7,393 nt of DNA from Hyphomonadaceae bacterium (GTDB lineage Bacteria; Pseudomonadota; Alphaproteobacteria; Caulobacterales; Hyphomonadaceae). Location: positions 1-7,393 of the forward strand of contig JAUYSA010000463.1 in NCBI GenBank assembly GCA_030696545.1, written 5' to 3'. This document shows positions 1 to 5,365 of the stretch, in pieces (within the stretch, counting starts at the first letter, position 1; each line of letters opens with the position of its first letter). The position numbers and the translations under genes were made by a program. The notes under the pieces are model-generated. The model worked only from the letters and a program-made list of their open reading frames with translations, made no database searches and was not told the origin of the DNA.

Positions 1-210
1 GACATGCTGGCCCATCTCCGCGCGGATCACGTTGACGGTGACGATGCCCATATTGTCGATCGCGTACCATTGCGTCGGCTCGTAGGCGGCGGCGGTGGAT
101 GTGTCGTCGGTCTGGCACGCGGTCAGGAATGAGAAGGCGACGCCGGTTCCTGCGGCGGCGATGAGGAAGCCGCGGCGGCTGAGGGCGGGAGCGTTCACTG
201 GGGCGTCCAT
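1..210 (-). CDS. Molybdopterin-binding large subunit of an isoquinoline 1-oxidoreductase-like hydroxylase (N-terminal part)
   Basis: This is the first 70 residues of a gene that continues past the left edge. The N-terminus holds a twin-arginine motif (SRRGFL, residues 11-16), a hydrophobic stretch, and a lipobox LTAC ending at Cys32. It therefore looks like a Tat-exported lipoprotein that reaches the periplasm already folded with its molybdenum cofactor. The mature start, ending in EMGQHV, fits the entry to the aldehyde oxidase/xanthine dehydrogenase large-subunit fold, where E-M-G-Q-x-V is typical. The enzyme family hydroxylates N-heterocycles or oxidises aldehydes using water as oxygen donor; the substrate here is unknown. 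The ATG lies 2 nt after the stop of the [2Fe-2S] subunit gene and has a good ribosome binding site (AAGGAG, 7 nt away), so the two are one operon. IorB-like is inferred from the small-subunit partner and the signal; the catalytic part is outside the window. Confidence 0.85.
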   Translation of the reverse strand, partial: MDAPVNAPALSRRGFLIAAAGTGVAFSFLTACQTDDTSTAAAYEPTQWYAIDNMGIVTVNVIRAEMGQHV

Positions 211-212
211 GA

Positions 213-674
213 TCAGGCTCCTTTCATCGCGTTCGCGGCCTGCCGGACGGCGGCGCGGATGCGGGTGTAGGTCATGCAGCGGCAGAGATTGCCGGTCATC
301 TGCGCATCAATGTCAGCGTCGGAGATGCTGGGATTGTCCTTGAGCACGGCGGCGGCCTGCATGATCTGGCCGGACTGGCAGTAGCCGCATTGTGGCACCT
401 GCAATTCCTGCCAGGCTTTCTGGACAGGGTGTGCGCCGTTGGGGTCGAGCCCCTCGATCGTCGTGATCTCTGCGCCTTCGACTGCGCTGAGCGGCGTGAT
501 GCAGGAGCGGGCCGCCTTGCCGCCGATATGGACGGTGCAGGCGCCGCACATGCCGATGCCGCAGCCGAACTTCGTGCCTGTCAGCCCAGCGTCATCCCTG
601 ATCACCCATAGCAATGGCGTGTCGGCGTCGGCATCGATCGTGACCGCTTTGCCGTTGATCTTGAAGCTTGTCAT
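213..674 (-). CDS. [2Fe-2S] small subunit of an isoquinoline 1-oxidoreductase-like molybdenum hydroxylase (IorA-like)
   Basis: The 153-residue protein carries both iron-sulfur domains of this family. The N-terminal plant-ferredoxin-like domain has Cys38, Cys43, Cys46 and Cys58 (motif CGIGMCGAC). The C-terminal helical domain has Cys96, Cys99, Cys131 and Cys133 (QCGYC and CRC). All eight cluster ligands are present, so it looks functional. It passes electrons from the molybdenum site of the large subunit to an acceptor, in IorAB-type enzymes probably a c-type cytochrome. It has no signal peptide, so export would be by piggy-back on the Tat signal of its partner encoded just downstream. The length matches IorA-type alpha subunits. 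The ATG is preceded by GGAG five bases upstream. The gene is first in the minus-strand operon and its promoter must lie in the gap toward the divergent hydrolase gene. Confidence 0.93.
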   Translation of the reverse strand: MTSFKINGKAVTIDADADTPLLWVIRDDAGLTGTKFGCGIGMCGACTVHIGGKAARSCITPLSAVEGAEITTIEGLDPNGAHPVQKAWQELQVPQCGYCQSGQIMQAAAVLKDNPSISDADIDAQMTGNLCRCMTYTRIRAAVRQAANAMKGA

Positions 675-846
675 TTTTGCTCCGGTCCGGACTCAAGCTT
701 GCGCGCAACGGTGCATAAAGCGGCCGGCTGGTGCGCCAGCATTTTCGATCAGCAGCGAGGCGATATCCTGACGAGTCCCAGTGATCGCATCGTTCTTCAG
801 TTGTGACGCGCTGTCCAGCCATGCGCACAATCTCTACCCGCCGATT

Positions 847-865
847 GTTGCAAACGTTTCGCAAC
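847..865. promoter_or_regulatory. LacI/PurR-like palindromic operator candidate
   Basis: The site reads GTTGC-AAACGTTT-C-GCAAC. The outer 5-bp arms are exact reverse complements, and the core AAACGTTT is itself a perfect palindrome with the central CG typical of LacI-family operators. One missing base on the left keeps the whole from being perfectly symmetric. The left half (GCAAACGTTT) equals the first part of the PurR consensus known from enterobacteria. It lies about 70 nt upstream of the hydrolase ATG and about 170 nt upstream of the [2Fe-2S] gene, in the 259-bp divergent gap. No LacI-type gene is in the window. The rest of the gap shows only a short hairpin (GCTGG-tgcg-CCAGC, 727-740) and no convincing -35/-10 pair. 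Confidence 0.4.
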
Positions 866-933
866 GGAAAGCTCGACATCGCGCCCGTCTCGCGACATTG
901 AAAGCCGCTGGAATCATTCAGACGGGGTTCGTG

Positions 934-2295
934 ATGCAGACTGCAGGGCATAAATTCAAACTCTTCGCCGCGGCTTCCGCCGCAATGCTTGCGCTGGCTG
1001 CTGCCTGCGCGCCGGAGGCGCCCGCGCCAGAAGTCGTCGAGGCGCCTGCCGCGCCTGCCGTCGCCGATCCGGCTGTTTCGTCCATCACGATGGCGGCCGA
1101 TCCGGCCGCTCTCGGCTTCGACGCCGCCATCTTCGCCAAGGCCAAGGCCGATCTCGAAGCCGACGTGAAAGCCGGCAAGATCCCCGGCGCGGTCCTCCTG
1201 ATCGCCAAGGGCGGCCAGGTCGTCGATGTCACCGCAGTCGGCACGGAAGGCCCGGGCGATGCAGACCCGATGAGCGCGGAGACGATCTTCCGCATCTATT
1301 CGATGACGAAGCCGATCACCTCGATCGCCACCATGCAGCTGGTCGAAGAGGGCAAGATCGCACTCGAAGATCCGATCTCGAAATACATTCCCGAATTCGC
1401 CAACCCGAAAGTGCTTGAGGCGGACGGCAAAACGACACGCCCGGCCACGCGCGAGATCACTGTGCGCGACCTGCTGAGCCATGAGTCCGGCCTGATCTAC
1501 GGCGTGTTCGCGCAACCGGAAGATCCGCTTGGCAAGCTCTACATGGCTGCCGGCGACACGCGCTTTGACTTCACCGCGCTGGATCTTTCCAAGGCGATCG
1601 CCGGCCTGCCGCTGGCCTTCGATCCGGGCACGGCCTGGAACTATTCGCGCTCGACCGACGTGCTCGGCGCGGTCATCGAAGTCGCTTCCGGAAAACCGCT
1701 TGACGTGCTGTTCAACGAAAAGATCTTCACCCCGCTCGGCATGGACGACACGCACTTCTATCTCGAAGCCGATGAAGCCAATCGCCTCGCCGAGCCGCCG
1801 ACCACGCTGAAGGCCCCCCTCTCCGAGCCGAAAACCATGCAACCGATGTTCTCGGGCGGCGGCGGTCTCAACTCGACCACGGAAGACTATTTCCGCTTCG
1901 TCGAAATGCTGCGCGGCAAAGGCGAATACCGTGGCGTGCGCATTGTGAAACCGGAAACGCTTGACGCCATGCTGGTCGACCAGATCGGCCCGAACGTCGA
2001 TCGCAAGGCCTGGTTCTATGGTCCGCTCGGCGGCTTTGGCCTCGGCTTCGGCCTGCTGCCGATCGACATGGCGGACCCGGCCAAGGGCAATGTCTTCTCG
2101 TGGTCTGGCTATGCCGGCACCAATATGTGGGTCGATCCGAAGAACGACATCACGATGGTGTTCATGATCCAGAACAACGAAGCCTCGGCCGACTATCCGA
2201 TGAAGCTGCGTCAGTGGGTCTATGGCGGCTACAAGGATCCGGCCGCAACGCCTGCTGCTCCGGCCCCGGCGGCGCCTGCAGCTCCCGCGCAGTAA
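934..2295 (+). CDS. Lipoprotein serine hydrolase, beta-lactamase/family VIII esterase (EstB) type
   Basis: This is a 453-residue envelope hydrolase. The N-terminus is a lipoprotein signal (hydrophobic stretch ending LAAAC, lipidated Cys25) followed by an Ala/Pro-rich tether. The catalytic domain has the S-x-x-K motif SMTK (Ser123 nucleophile, Lys126), a second motif NYSRSTDVLG with Tyr237, and a third motif W-S-G (390-392) in place of the KTG of true beta-lactamases. Y-S-x-x-x-D-V-L-G together with W-x-G is the pattern of EstB-like family VIII esterases, so ester hydrolysis is more likely than beta-lactam resistance; D-aminopeptidase-like activity is also possible. The last 18 residues are almost only Ala and Pro. 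The frame stays open back to 781, but the signal peptide begins exactly at the ATG at 934, with a G-rich stretch 6-10 nt upstream; GTG at 931 is the alternative. It is a single-gene unit ended by a strong hairpin terminator. Confidence 0.9.
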   Translation: MQTAGHKFKLFAAASAAMLALAAACAPEAPAPEVVEAPAAPAVADPAVSSITMAADPAALGFDAAIFAKAKADLEADVKAGKIPGAVLLIAKGGQVVDVTAVGTEGPGDADPMSAETIFRIYSMTKPITSIATMQLVEEGKIALEDPISKYIPEFANPKVLEADGKTTRPATREITVRDLLSHESGLIYGVFAQPEDPLGKLYMAAGDTRFDFTALDLSKAIAGLPLAFDPGTAWNYSRSTDVLGAVIEVASGKPLDVLFNEKIFTPLGMDDTHFYLEADEANRLAEPPTTLKAPLSEPKTMQPMFSGGGGLNSTTEDYFRFVEMLRGKGEYRGVRIVKPETLDAMLVDQIGPNVDRKAWFYGPLGGFGLGFGLLPIDMADPAKGNVFSWSGYAGTNMWVDPKNDITMVFMIQNNEASADYPMKLRQWVYGGYKDPAATPAAPAPAAPAAPAQ

Positions 2296-2319
2296 GAAAC
2301 TCGATTGTCTGAAAATGCG

Positions 2320-2354
2320 ACAGGCCCGGCCACAAGCCGGGCCTGTTCTTTTTT
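2320..2354 (+). terminator. Rho-independent terminator of the hydrolase gene
   Basis: A perfect 11-bp stem (ACAGGCCCGGC at 2320-2330 with its complement at 2336-2346) closes a 5-nt loop and is followed by a T-rich run (TTCTTTTTT). It begins 24 nt after the hydrolase stop. On the other strand the same hairpin lies just past the TetR stop and is followed by ATTTTC, so it may also serve, less well, as the terminator of the convergent TetR gene. Confidence 0.92.
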
Positions 2355-2358
2355 GGCG

Positions 2359-2985
2359 TCACCCCGGCGCGAGCGCCTTGAGCACGCTTTCCACCAGCCT
2401 TCGCGAATAGCTCTCTGGCACCGGCCCGCGCATCGCGATCAGGCGATGCCAGATCGGACCGAACAGCAACTCGGTCGCAAGATCGATATCCCAGTCACGC
2501 CGCACGACACCCTTTAGCGCCTGCTCCGCCAGGATGTGGCGCAGTGGCACTTTCACGCTCTCGGAAAACCAACCTCGGAATATCTCACCGGCCTCGCTGT
2601 CGTCTGCCGCCGCCAAGAGCGCGCCGCGCCAGGCATGTGCGCCATCGCCCGTGCGCAAAGCCACCAGCATCGGCTCGATCAAGCCCGCGATCCTGTCGCG
2701 TACGTCGGCGCCTGCCGCGACCGGCGCCGGTTTTTCAGCCAGCGTCGCCAGGGCGGCGTCCACCGCCAGGCACGCCGCTGATTTCCACCAGCGATAGATT
2801 GTCTGCTTTGAGGCCTTTGCGTTCTTCGCGACGCGATCGACCGAGAACCCGCGCCACCCGTGCTCTGACAGTTCAGTGTAAGCCGCTACCAGCACGGCAT
2901 TGGTCGAAGCTTCGCTTCGCCTTGGCCCGACACGGCGCTTTTCAGCCTCTTCGCCGCCCGGAACTGGAATCTCGTCGTCGGTCAT
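2359..2985 (-). CDS. TetR/AcrR-family transcriptional regulator
   Basis: The 208-residue protein has a classic TetR N-terminal DNA-binding domain. After a charged tail of about 25 residues comes a first helix (STNAVLVAAYTELSEHGW) and then the helix-turn-helix FSVDRVAKNAKASKQTIYRWW at about residues 47-67, ending in the family's TIYRWW-K recognition signature. The C-terminal ligand and dimer domain (RGWFSESVKVPLRHIL, LLFGPIWHRLI) resembles the TetR_C_11 type, which gives no clue to the ligand. I chose the ATG at 2985; a GTG directly before it (2988) is possible, but the GAGG upstream is spaced better for the ATG. It converges on the hydrolase gene and is divergent from the carbonic anhydrase unit, with a 162-bp gap holding an inverted repeat. 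Self-regulation and control of the divergent unit are the natural predictions. Confidence 0.93.
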   Translation of the reverse strand: MTDDEIPVPGGEEAEKRRVGPRRSEASTNAVLVAAYTELSEHGWRGFSVDRVAKNAKASKQTIYRWWKSAACLAVDAALATLAEKPAPVAAGADVRDRIAGLIEPMLVALRTGDGAHAWRGALLAAADDSEAGEIFRGWFSESVKVPLRHILAEQALKGVVRRDWDIDLATELLFGPIWHRLIAMRGPVPESYSRRLVESVLKALAPG

Positions 2986-3046
2986 CACAGCCTCGTCTCG
3001 GCGGCTTTCGCCGCGAATACCTGCACGGTGTTATCGAGGTCTAACG

Positions 3047-3061
3047 GAACTGTTCGTTCCT
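3047..3061. promoter_or_regulatory. Likely TetR operator in the divergent gap
   Basis: An inverted repeat GGAAC-N5-GTTCC sits between the TetR gene and the carbonic anhydrase gene, about 60 nt upstream of the former and 87 nt upstream of the latter. An inner GAAC-t-GTTC palindrome overlaps it. TetR-family proteins usually bind such short palindromes next to their own promoter. The flanks (TAAC before, CTAAT after) are the most AT-rich part of the gap. I could not identify a clear -35/-10 pair, so operator function rests on symmetry and position. Confidence 0.45.
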
Positions 3062-3147
3062 AATCACGCATACCGGCGCCGGAAGTCAATGACCCGGCAA
3101 TCTACGGGTTTGCATCCGCGTGCGTTCTTCGCTAGCGACACGCCACG

Positions 3148-3825
3148 ATGATCGACTTTGCTGACGACGCCCAAGATTTGATCGCTGGCTACCGGCGCTT
3201 CCGCGCCAGCCGCTATCGCGAGGCCCGTGACGTTTTCTATCGCCTGCGCGATGGGCAGGAGCCGGCGACCATGATCATCGCCTGCGCAGACAGCCGCGCC
3301 GACCCCGCCATGATATTCGATGCCGCGCCCGGCGAACTGTTCACCGTTCGCAATGTCGCCGCCCTCGTTCCGCCCTATGACGAATCCGGCGGCCTGCACG
3401 GCGTTTCCGCCGCGCTTGAGTTTGCCGTCCGCCATCTGAAGGTGAAGCAGATCGTCGTGATGGGCCATGGCGGTTGCGGGGGCATTGCCGCCTCCCTCGC
3501 CGCCGCTGCTGATCGCCCTGTCGGCCGCTTCATCGCCCCGTGGGTCGAGATCGCGGCGAATGCGCGCGACGCAGTGCTGCGCGACGAATCCATCCCGCGC
3601 TCCGACTGGCAGGAAGCTGTCGAGCATGGGGCGGTTGGCCAGTCCCTTGCCAACCTGATGAGCTTCCCCTTCGTTCGCGAAGCCTGCGAACAAGGCCAGC
3701 TCAGCATGAACGGCGCATGGTTCTCGATCGGCAAGGGCGAGCTTCACTGGCGCGACCCGGCGACGGGCCATTTCTCCGTCATTGCCGCCGAAGACCCGTC
3801 CGTCGATCAGGACAACAAGATCTAG
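3148..3825 (+). CDS. Beta-class carbonic anhydrase
   Basis: The 225-residue enzyme interconverts CO2 and bicarbonate. The zinc site of the beta class is complete: Cys46 in CADSR with the Asp48-Arg50 dyad, then His107 and Cys110 in GHGGCGG. Other family landmarks are FTVRNVAALVPPY after the first motif, the LEFAV helix before the second, and a C-terminal strand (AWFSIGKGELHW) matching the usual G-x-x-Y-D-I-x-x-G-E-L region. Length is normal, and no signal peptide is present, so it acts in the cytoplasm. The start is fixed by an in-frame TAG five codons upstream (3133); no good ribosome binding site precedes it, so translation may be weak or leaderless. A small secreted protein gene follows 14 nt later, forming a likely two-gene unit divergent from the TetR gene. 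Confidence 0.95.
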   Translation: MIDFADDAQDLIAGYRRFRASRYREARDVFYRLRDGQEPATMIIACADSRADPAMIFDAAPGELFTVRNVAALVPPYDESGGLHGVSAALEFAVRHLKVKQIVVMGHGGCGGIAASLAAAADRPVGRFIAPWVEIAANARDAVLRDESIPRSDWQEAVEHGAVGQSLANLMSFPFVREACEQGQLSMNGAWFSIGKGELHWRDPATGHFSVIAAEDPSVDQDNKI

Positions 3826-3839
3826 CGCTGGAGCCGAAC

Positions 3840-4289
3840 ATGAAGCTGCATCGTTTTGTACTTGCCGCCTCCAGCGCTTTCGCACTCCACGGCGCAGCCG
3901 CCGCGCAGGACCTCAAGGGCGACATGGAATATTTCATGTCGGAGTATCTTCGCGTGTGGAACGCGCACGACGCCGCCACGATCGTTCGCGATTTCTATCG
4001 GCTTGATCCAGGCCATCGCTGGAGCACGGTTGAAGGCCTGCAGGCCGAGTTCGACCGGCTCAAGGCAGAAGGCTATGACCGCTCAGCCGTTCACGGCATC
4101 ACTGGCTGCGTGATCACCGCAGACACGGGCCAGGTGGAGTTGCGCTTCACGCGCCTCAAGACCGACGGCTCGTTCATGCCGCCAGAGCAGCGTGTCTCCA
4201 TCTATCAGGTGCGCCGTTTCGACGATGGCTGGCGCGCGACCGGCATGGCGGGACTCCCCGCCGGTGAAAGCATGAAGTGCGCCGAGTAG
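3840..4289 (+). CDS. Secreted NTF2/SnoaL-like protein (paralog A)
   Basis: This 149-residue protein has a Sec signal peptide (MKLHRF, then a hydrophobic Ala-rich run, with cleavage likely near AAAAQ-D at residues 22-24). The mature part begins with a helix containing YLRVWNAHDAATIVRDFYR, typical of the SnoaL/DUF4440 group of the NTF2-like cone fold, and continues as alternating strands. It is clearly related to the protein encoded at 4904-5365: shared blocks are W-N-x-H-D, RDFYR, GLxAxG-Y-like spacing, RLK-DG, PP and a DGWR motif. Two cysteines match between them (Cys90 and Cys147 here), suggesting a disulfide outside the cytoplasm. No catalytic residues are evident; ligand binding or a structural role is possible. 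A GGAG lies 6 nt before the ATG. It follows the carbonic anhydrase by 14 nt, so co-transcription is likely. The frame is open further upstream, but the signal peptide marks this start. Confidence 0.82.
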   Translation: MKLHRFVLAASSAFALHGAAAAQDLKGDMEYFMSEYLRVWNAHDAATIVRDFYRLDPGHRWSTVEGLQAEFDRLKAEGYDRSAVHGITGCVITADTGQVELRFTRLKTDGSFMPPEQRVSIYQVRRFDDGWRATGMAGLPAGESMKCAE

Positions 4290-4304
4290 GTTAGGCGGGC
4301 GCTC

Positions 4305-4362
4305 ACCTCCCCTTGAAAAGGGGAGGTCCGATTTTCGCGAAGCGAAATCGGGGTGGGGATCA
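4305..4362 (+). repeat. REP-like palindromic repeat, left copy
   Basis: It starts with a perfect hairpin: ACCTCCCCTT (4305-4314), loop GAA, and its complement at 4318-4327. A second hairpin follows, CGATTTTCGC-gaa-GCGAAATCG (4329-4350, one bulged T). It ends with GGTGGGGATCA (4352-4362). An inverted copy lies at 4848-4902; the first 23 and last 11 bases are identical between the two, while the middle differs. It starts 15 nt after the stop of paralog A and could help end that transcript. The TGA of the nuclease gene (4360-4362) lies inside its inner end. Confidence 0.9.
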
Positions 4363-4740
4363 TTTTTCCTCGCGAGCGCGCTTCTCCAACAACGCCATCT
4401 GCACACGTGCATGAATCGTATCAATCACGCCGTCAAATCTCCGATCCATATCCTCGACCGAAAATCGCAGCACGTCATACCCGCGCTCATTCAGAAATCG
4501 ATCACGCGCCTGATCATGATCGTGCGAATGAAACGGGCCATCGACCTCAATCACCAGCTTTAGCGAAGGGCAGCAATAATCCGCAAAATAGGGGCCGATC
4601 GGATGCTGTCGCCGAAACGATGCGCCCATCCGCCCTCTGCATAGTCTCGGCCAGAGCTTTGCTTCTGTCTTCGACACATCCTCGCGTAGATCTCGCGCCC
4701 GCTCGGTGATGTCTTCCGTTCGTTCAAACCTCGACGCCAT
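4360..4740 (-). CDS. DUF559 endonuclease-like protein (Vsr/PD-(D/E)XK superfamily)
   Basis: The 126-residue protein matches the DUF559 family over its whole length. Landmarks in order are S-K-T-E-A-K-L-W (Glu26), FRRQHPIGPYFADYC (42-56, with Asp54), LVIEVDGPFH (62-71, with Glu65 and Asp67), and GYDVLRFS (87-94). Asp54 and the Glu65-Val-Asp67 pair fit the PD-(D/E)XK-type metal site shared with the very-short-patch repair nuclease Vsr, so a metal-dependent DNA nuclease is likely, though DUF559 proteins have little direct biochemistry. The C-terminus is a short charged helix. The ATG at 4740 has GGGGG 6 nt upstream and is the start position typical for the family; the frame stays open to 4857 inside the right repeat, but those residues look non-coding. 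Its stop overlaps the left repeat. It lies downstream of paralog B on the same strand, yet has its own likely promoter. Confidence 0.88.
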   Translation of the reverse strand: MASRFERTEDITERARDLREDVSKTEAKLWPRLCRGRMGASFRRQHPIGPYFADYCCPSLKLVIEVDGPFHSHDHDQARDRFLNERGYDVLRFSVEDMDRRFDGVIDTIHARVQMALLEKRAREEK

Positions 4741-4758
4741 TTTCGACCCCCAAGCGCA

Positions 4759-4788
4759 ATTACAGTCGCGCGAACTCTTTGTTTTGAA
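4759..4788 (-). promoter_or_regulatory. Candidate promoter of the DUF559 gene
   Basis: On the minus strand, TTCAAA (4788-4783) and TGTAAT (4764-4759) are separated by 18 nt and end 18 nt before the ATG. The -10 box matches the sigma-70 consensus at five of six positions; the -35 is weaker. A small hairpin (CTCTTT at 4775-4780 pairing with AAAGAG at 4788-4793) overlaps the -35 side. This 107-bp stretch between the gene and the right repeat is the most AT-rich part of the area. Confidence 0.35.
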
Positions 4789-4847
4789 AAGAGAGGCTGA
4801 AGCTGGCATCAATTCGGGAAACTCTTCGCATCGCCTGACGAACGAAG

Positions 4848-4902
4848 TGATCCCCACCCTCCTTCGCTTCGCTCAGTCGACCTCCCCTTTTCAAGGGGAG
4901 GT
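4848..4902 (-). repeat. REP-like palindromic repeat, right (inverted) copy
   Basis: Read on the minus strand, this copy starts with the same 23-base hairpin as the left one (arms 4893-4902 and 4880-4889, loop 4890-4892) and ends with the same GGTGGGGATCA (4858-4848). The middle is three bases shorter and shares GCGAAGCGAA with the left copy, but its second stem is largely degraded. It begins one base after the TGA of paralog B (4904-4906), so it stands to paralog B as the left copy stands to paralog A. Confidence 0.9.
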
Positions 4903-4903
4903 T

Positions 4904-5365
4904 TCAACCCGCCGGGCACGCCAGTGGCTGGTCCGCGCTTACGCCTCCGGCGCCGACTTTCGTGATGCGCCATCCATCCGCGAATTTCTTCAGCGTGTAC
5001 GAACTCGCGCGATCCTTCGGCGGCAGCGGCTCGCCATCGGCTTTCAGCCGCGAGAATTTCATTGCCGCCCACGCAGTATCGCCTCCGGTCATGCAGGCCT
5101 TGACCTCGAAAATATCAGAGTGGTGATAGCCCTGCGCGCGCAGCCCTTCGAAGCCGCGTTCGAGATTTGCCTGCTGCTCTTCCACGCTCGGGCCCGCGCG
5201 GTAGAAATCCCGCGCGATGACTGCGGAGTCATGCCTGTTCCACGCCCTGGTGTAATCCCACATCAACTGCTCGACGACTTTTTCTGGCGCCAGAGACGGC
5301 GCGGGCGGCATGGTTTCGCACGCGCCCAGCGCCAGCATCATCACCGCACCCGCAATTCGCGTCAT
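4904..5365 (-). CDS. NTF2/SnoaL-like lipoprotein (paralog B)
   Basis: The 153-residue protein starts with a short lipoprotein signal (MTRIAGAVMMLALGAC, lipidated Cys16) and a Pro-rich tether, then a SnoaL-like domain opening with YTRAWNRHDSAVIARDFYR. It is a paralog of the secreted protein encoded at 3840-4289 and shares its length, block order and two cysteines (Cys91 and Cys150 here), but it is membrane-anchored rather than soluble. The gene overlaps the stop of the upstream acetyltransferase gene: the sequence ATGATG holds two possible starts (5368 and 5365) with the TGA between them, so translation is coupled. AAGG sits at better distance from the second ATG, which I chose. The right REP-like repeat begins one base after its stop. 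Function unknown; by fold a ligand-binding or structural envelope protein is plausible. Confidence 0.82.
   Translation of the reverse strand: MTRIAGAVMMLALGACETMPPAPSLAPEKVVEQLMWDYTRAWNRHDSAVIARDFYRAGPSVEEQQANLERGFEGLRAQGYHHSDIFEVKACMTGGDTAWAAMKFSRLKADGEPLPPKDRASSYTLKKFADGWRITKVGAGGVSADQPLACPAG

Larger units (their letters stand above)
4305..4902. mobile_element. Putative nuclease cassette bounded by inverted REP-like repeats
   Basis: Two inverted repeats (4305-4362 and 4848-4902) enclose a single minus-strand gene for a DUF559 nuclease and its promoter, about 600 bp in total. The inner ends of both copies share GGTGGGGATCA. I see no transposase, no terminal target-site duplication (the outer flanks CTC and TTT differ), and no tRNA or attachment site. 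The layout recalls REP sequences flanking RAYT transposase genes, but with a Vsr-like nuclease in place of the transposase. By eye, the stretch 4741-4846 is more AT-rich than its neighbours. Mobility is inference; an inverted duplication of host genes with their repeats explains the pattern as well. Confidence 0.4.

Noticed and set aside
781..933. In-frame N-terminal extension of the hydrolase
   Set aside because: The lipoprotein signal peptide starts at 934; the extension has no domain and covers the regulatory palindrome.
592..1842. Long minus-strand open frame opposite the hydrolase gene
   Set aside because: It is antisense to a gene with clear motifs, is Arg/Gly/Asp-rich without domain signatures, and arises from GC-rich codon structure.
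2544..3044. Plus-strand frame opposite the TetR gene
   Set aside because: Arg/Pro/Ser-rich translation with no domain; the TetR helix-turn-helix on the other strand is unambiguous.
3064..3885. 273-codon minus-strand frame opposite the carbonic anhydrase
   Set aside because: It mirrors a gene with a complete zinc site and has no recognisable domain.
4741..4857. N-terminal extension of the DUF559 protein
   Set aside because: It would run through the promoter and the end of the right repeat, while the family's usual start and a good ribosome binding site fit position 4740.
4305..4902. CRISPR array or insertion sequence
   Set aside because: Only two repeat copies, inverted rather than direct, with no spacers, no cas genes and no transposase.
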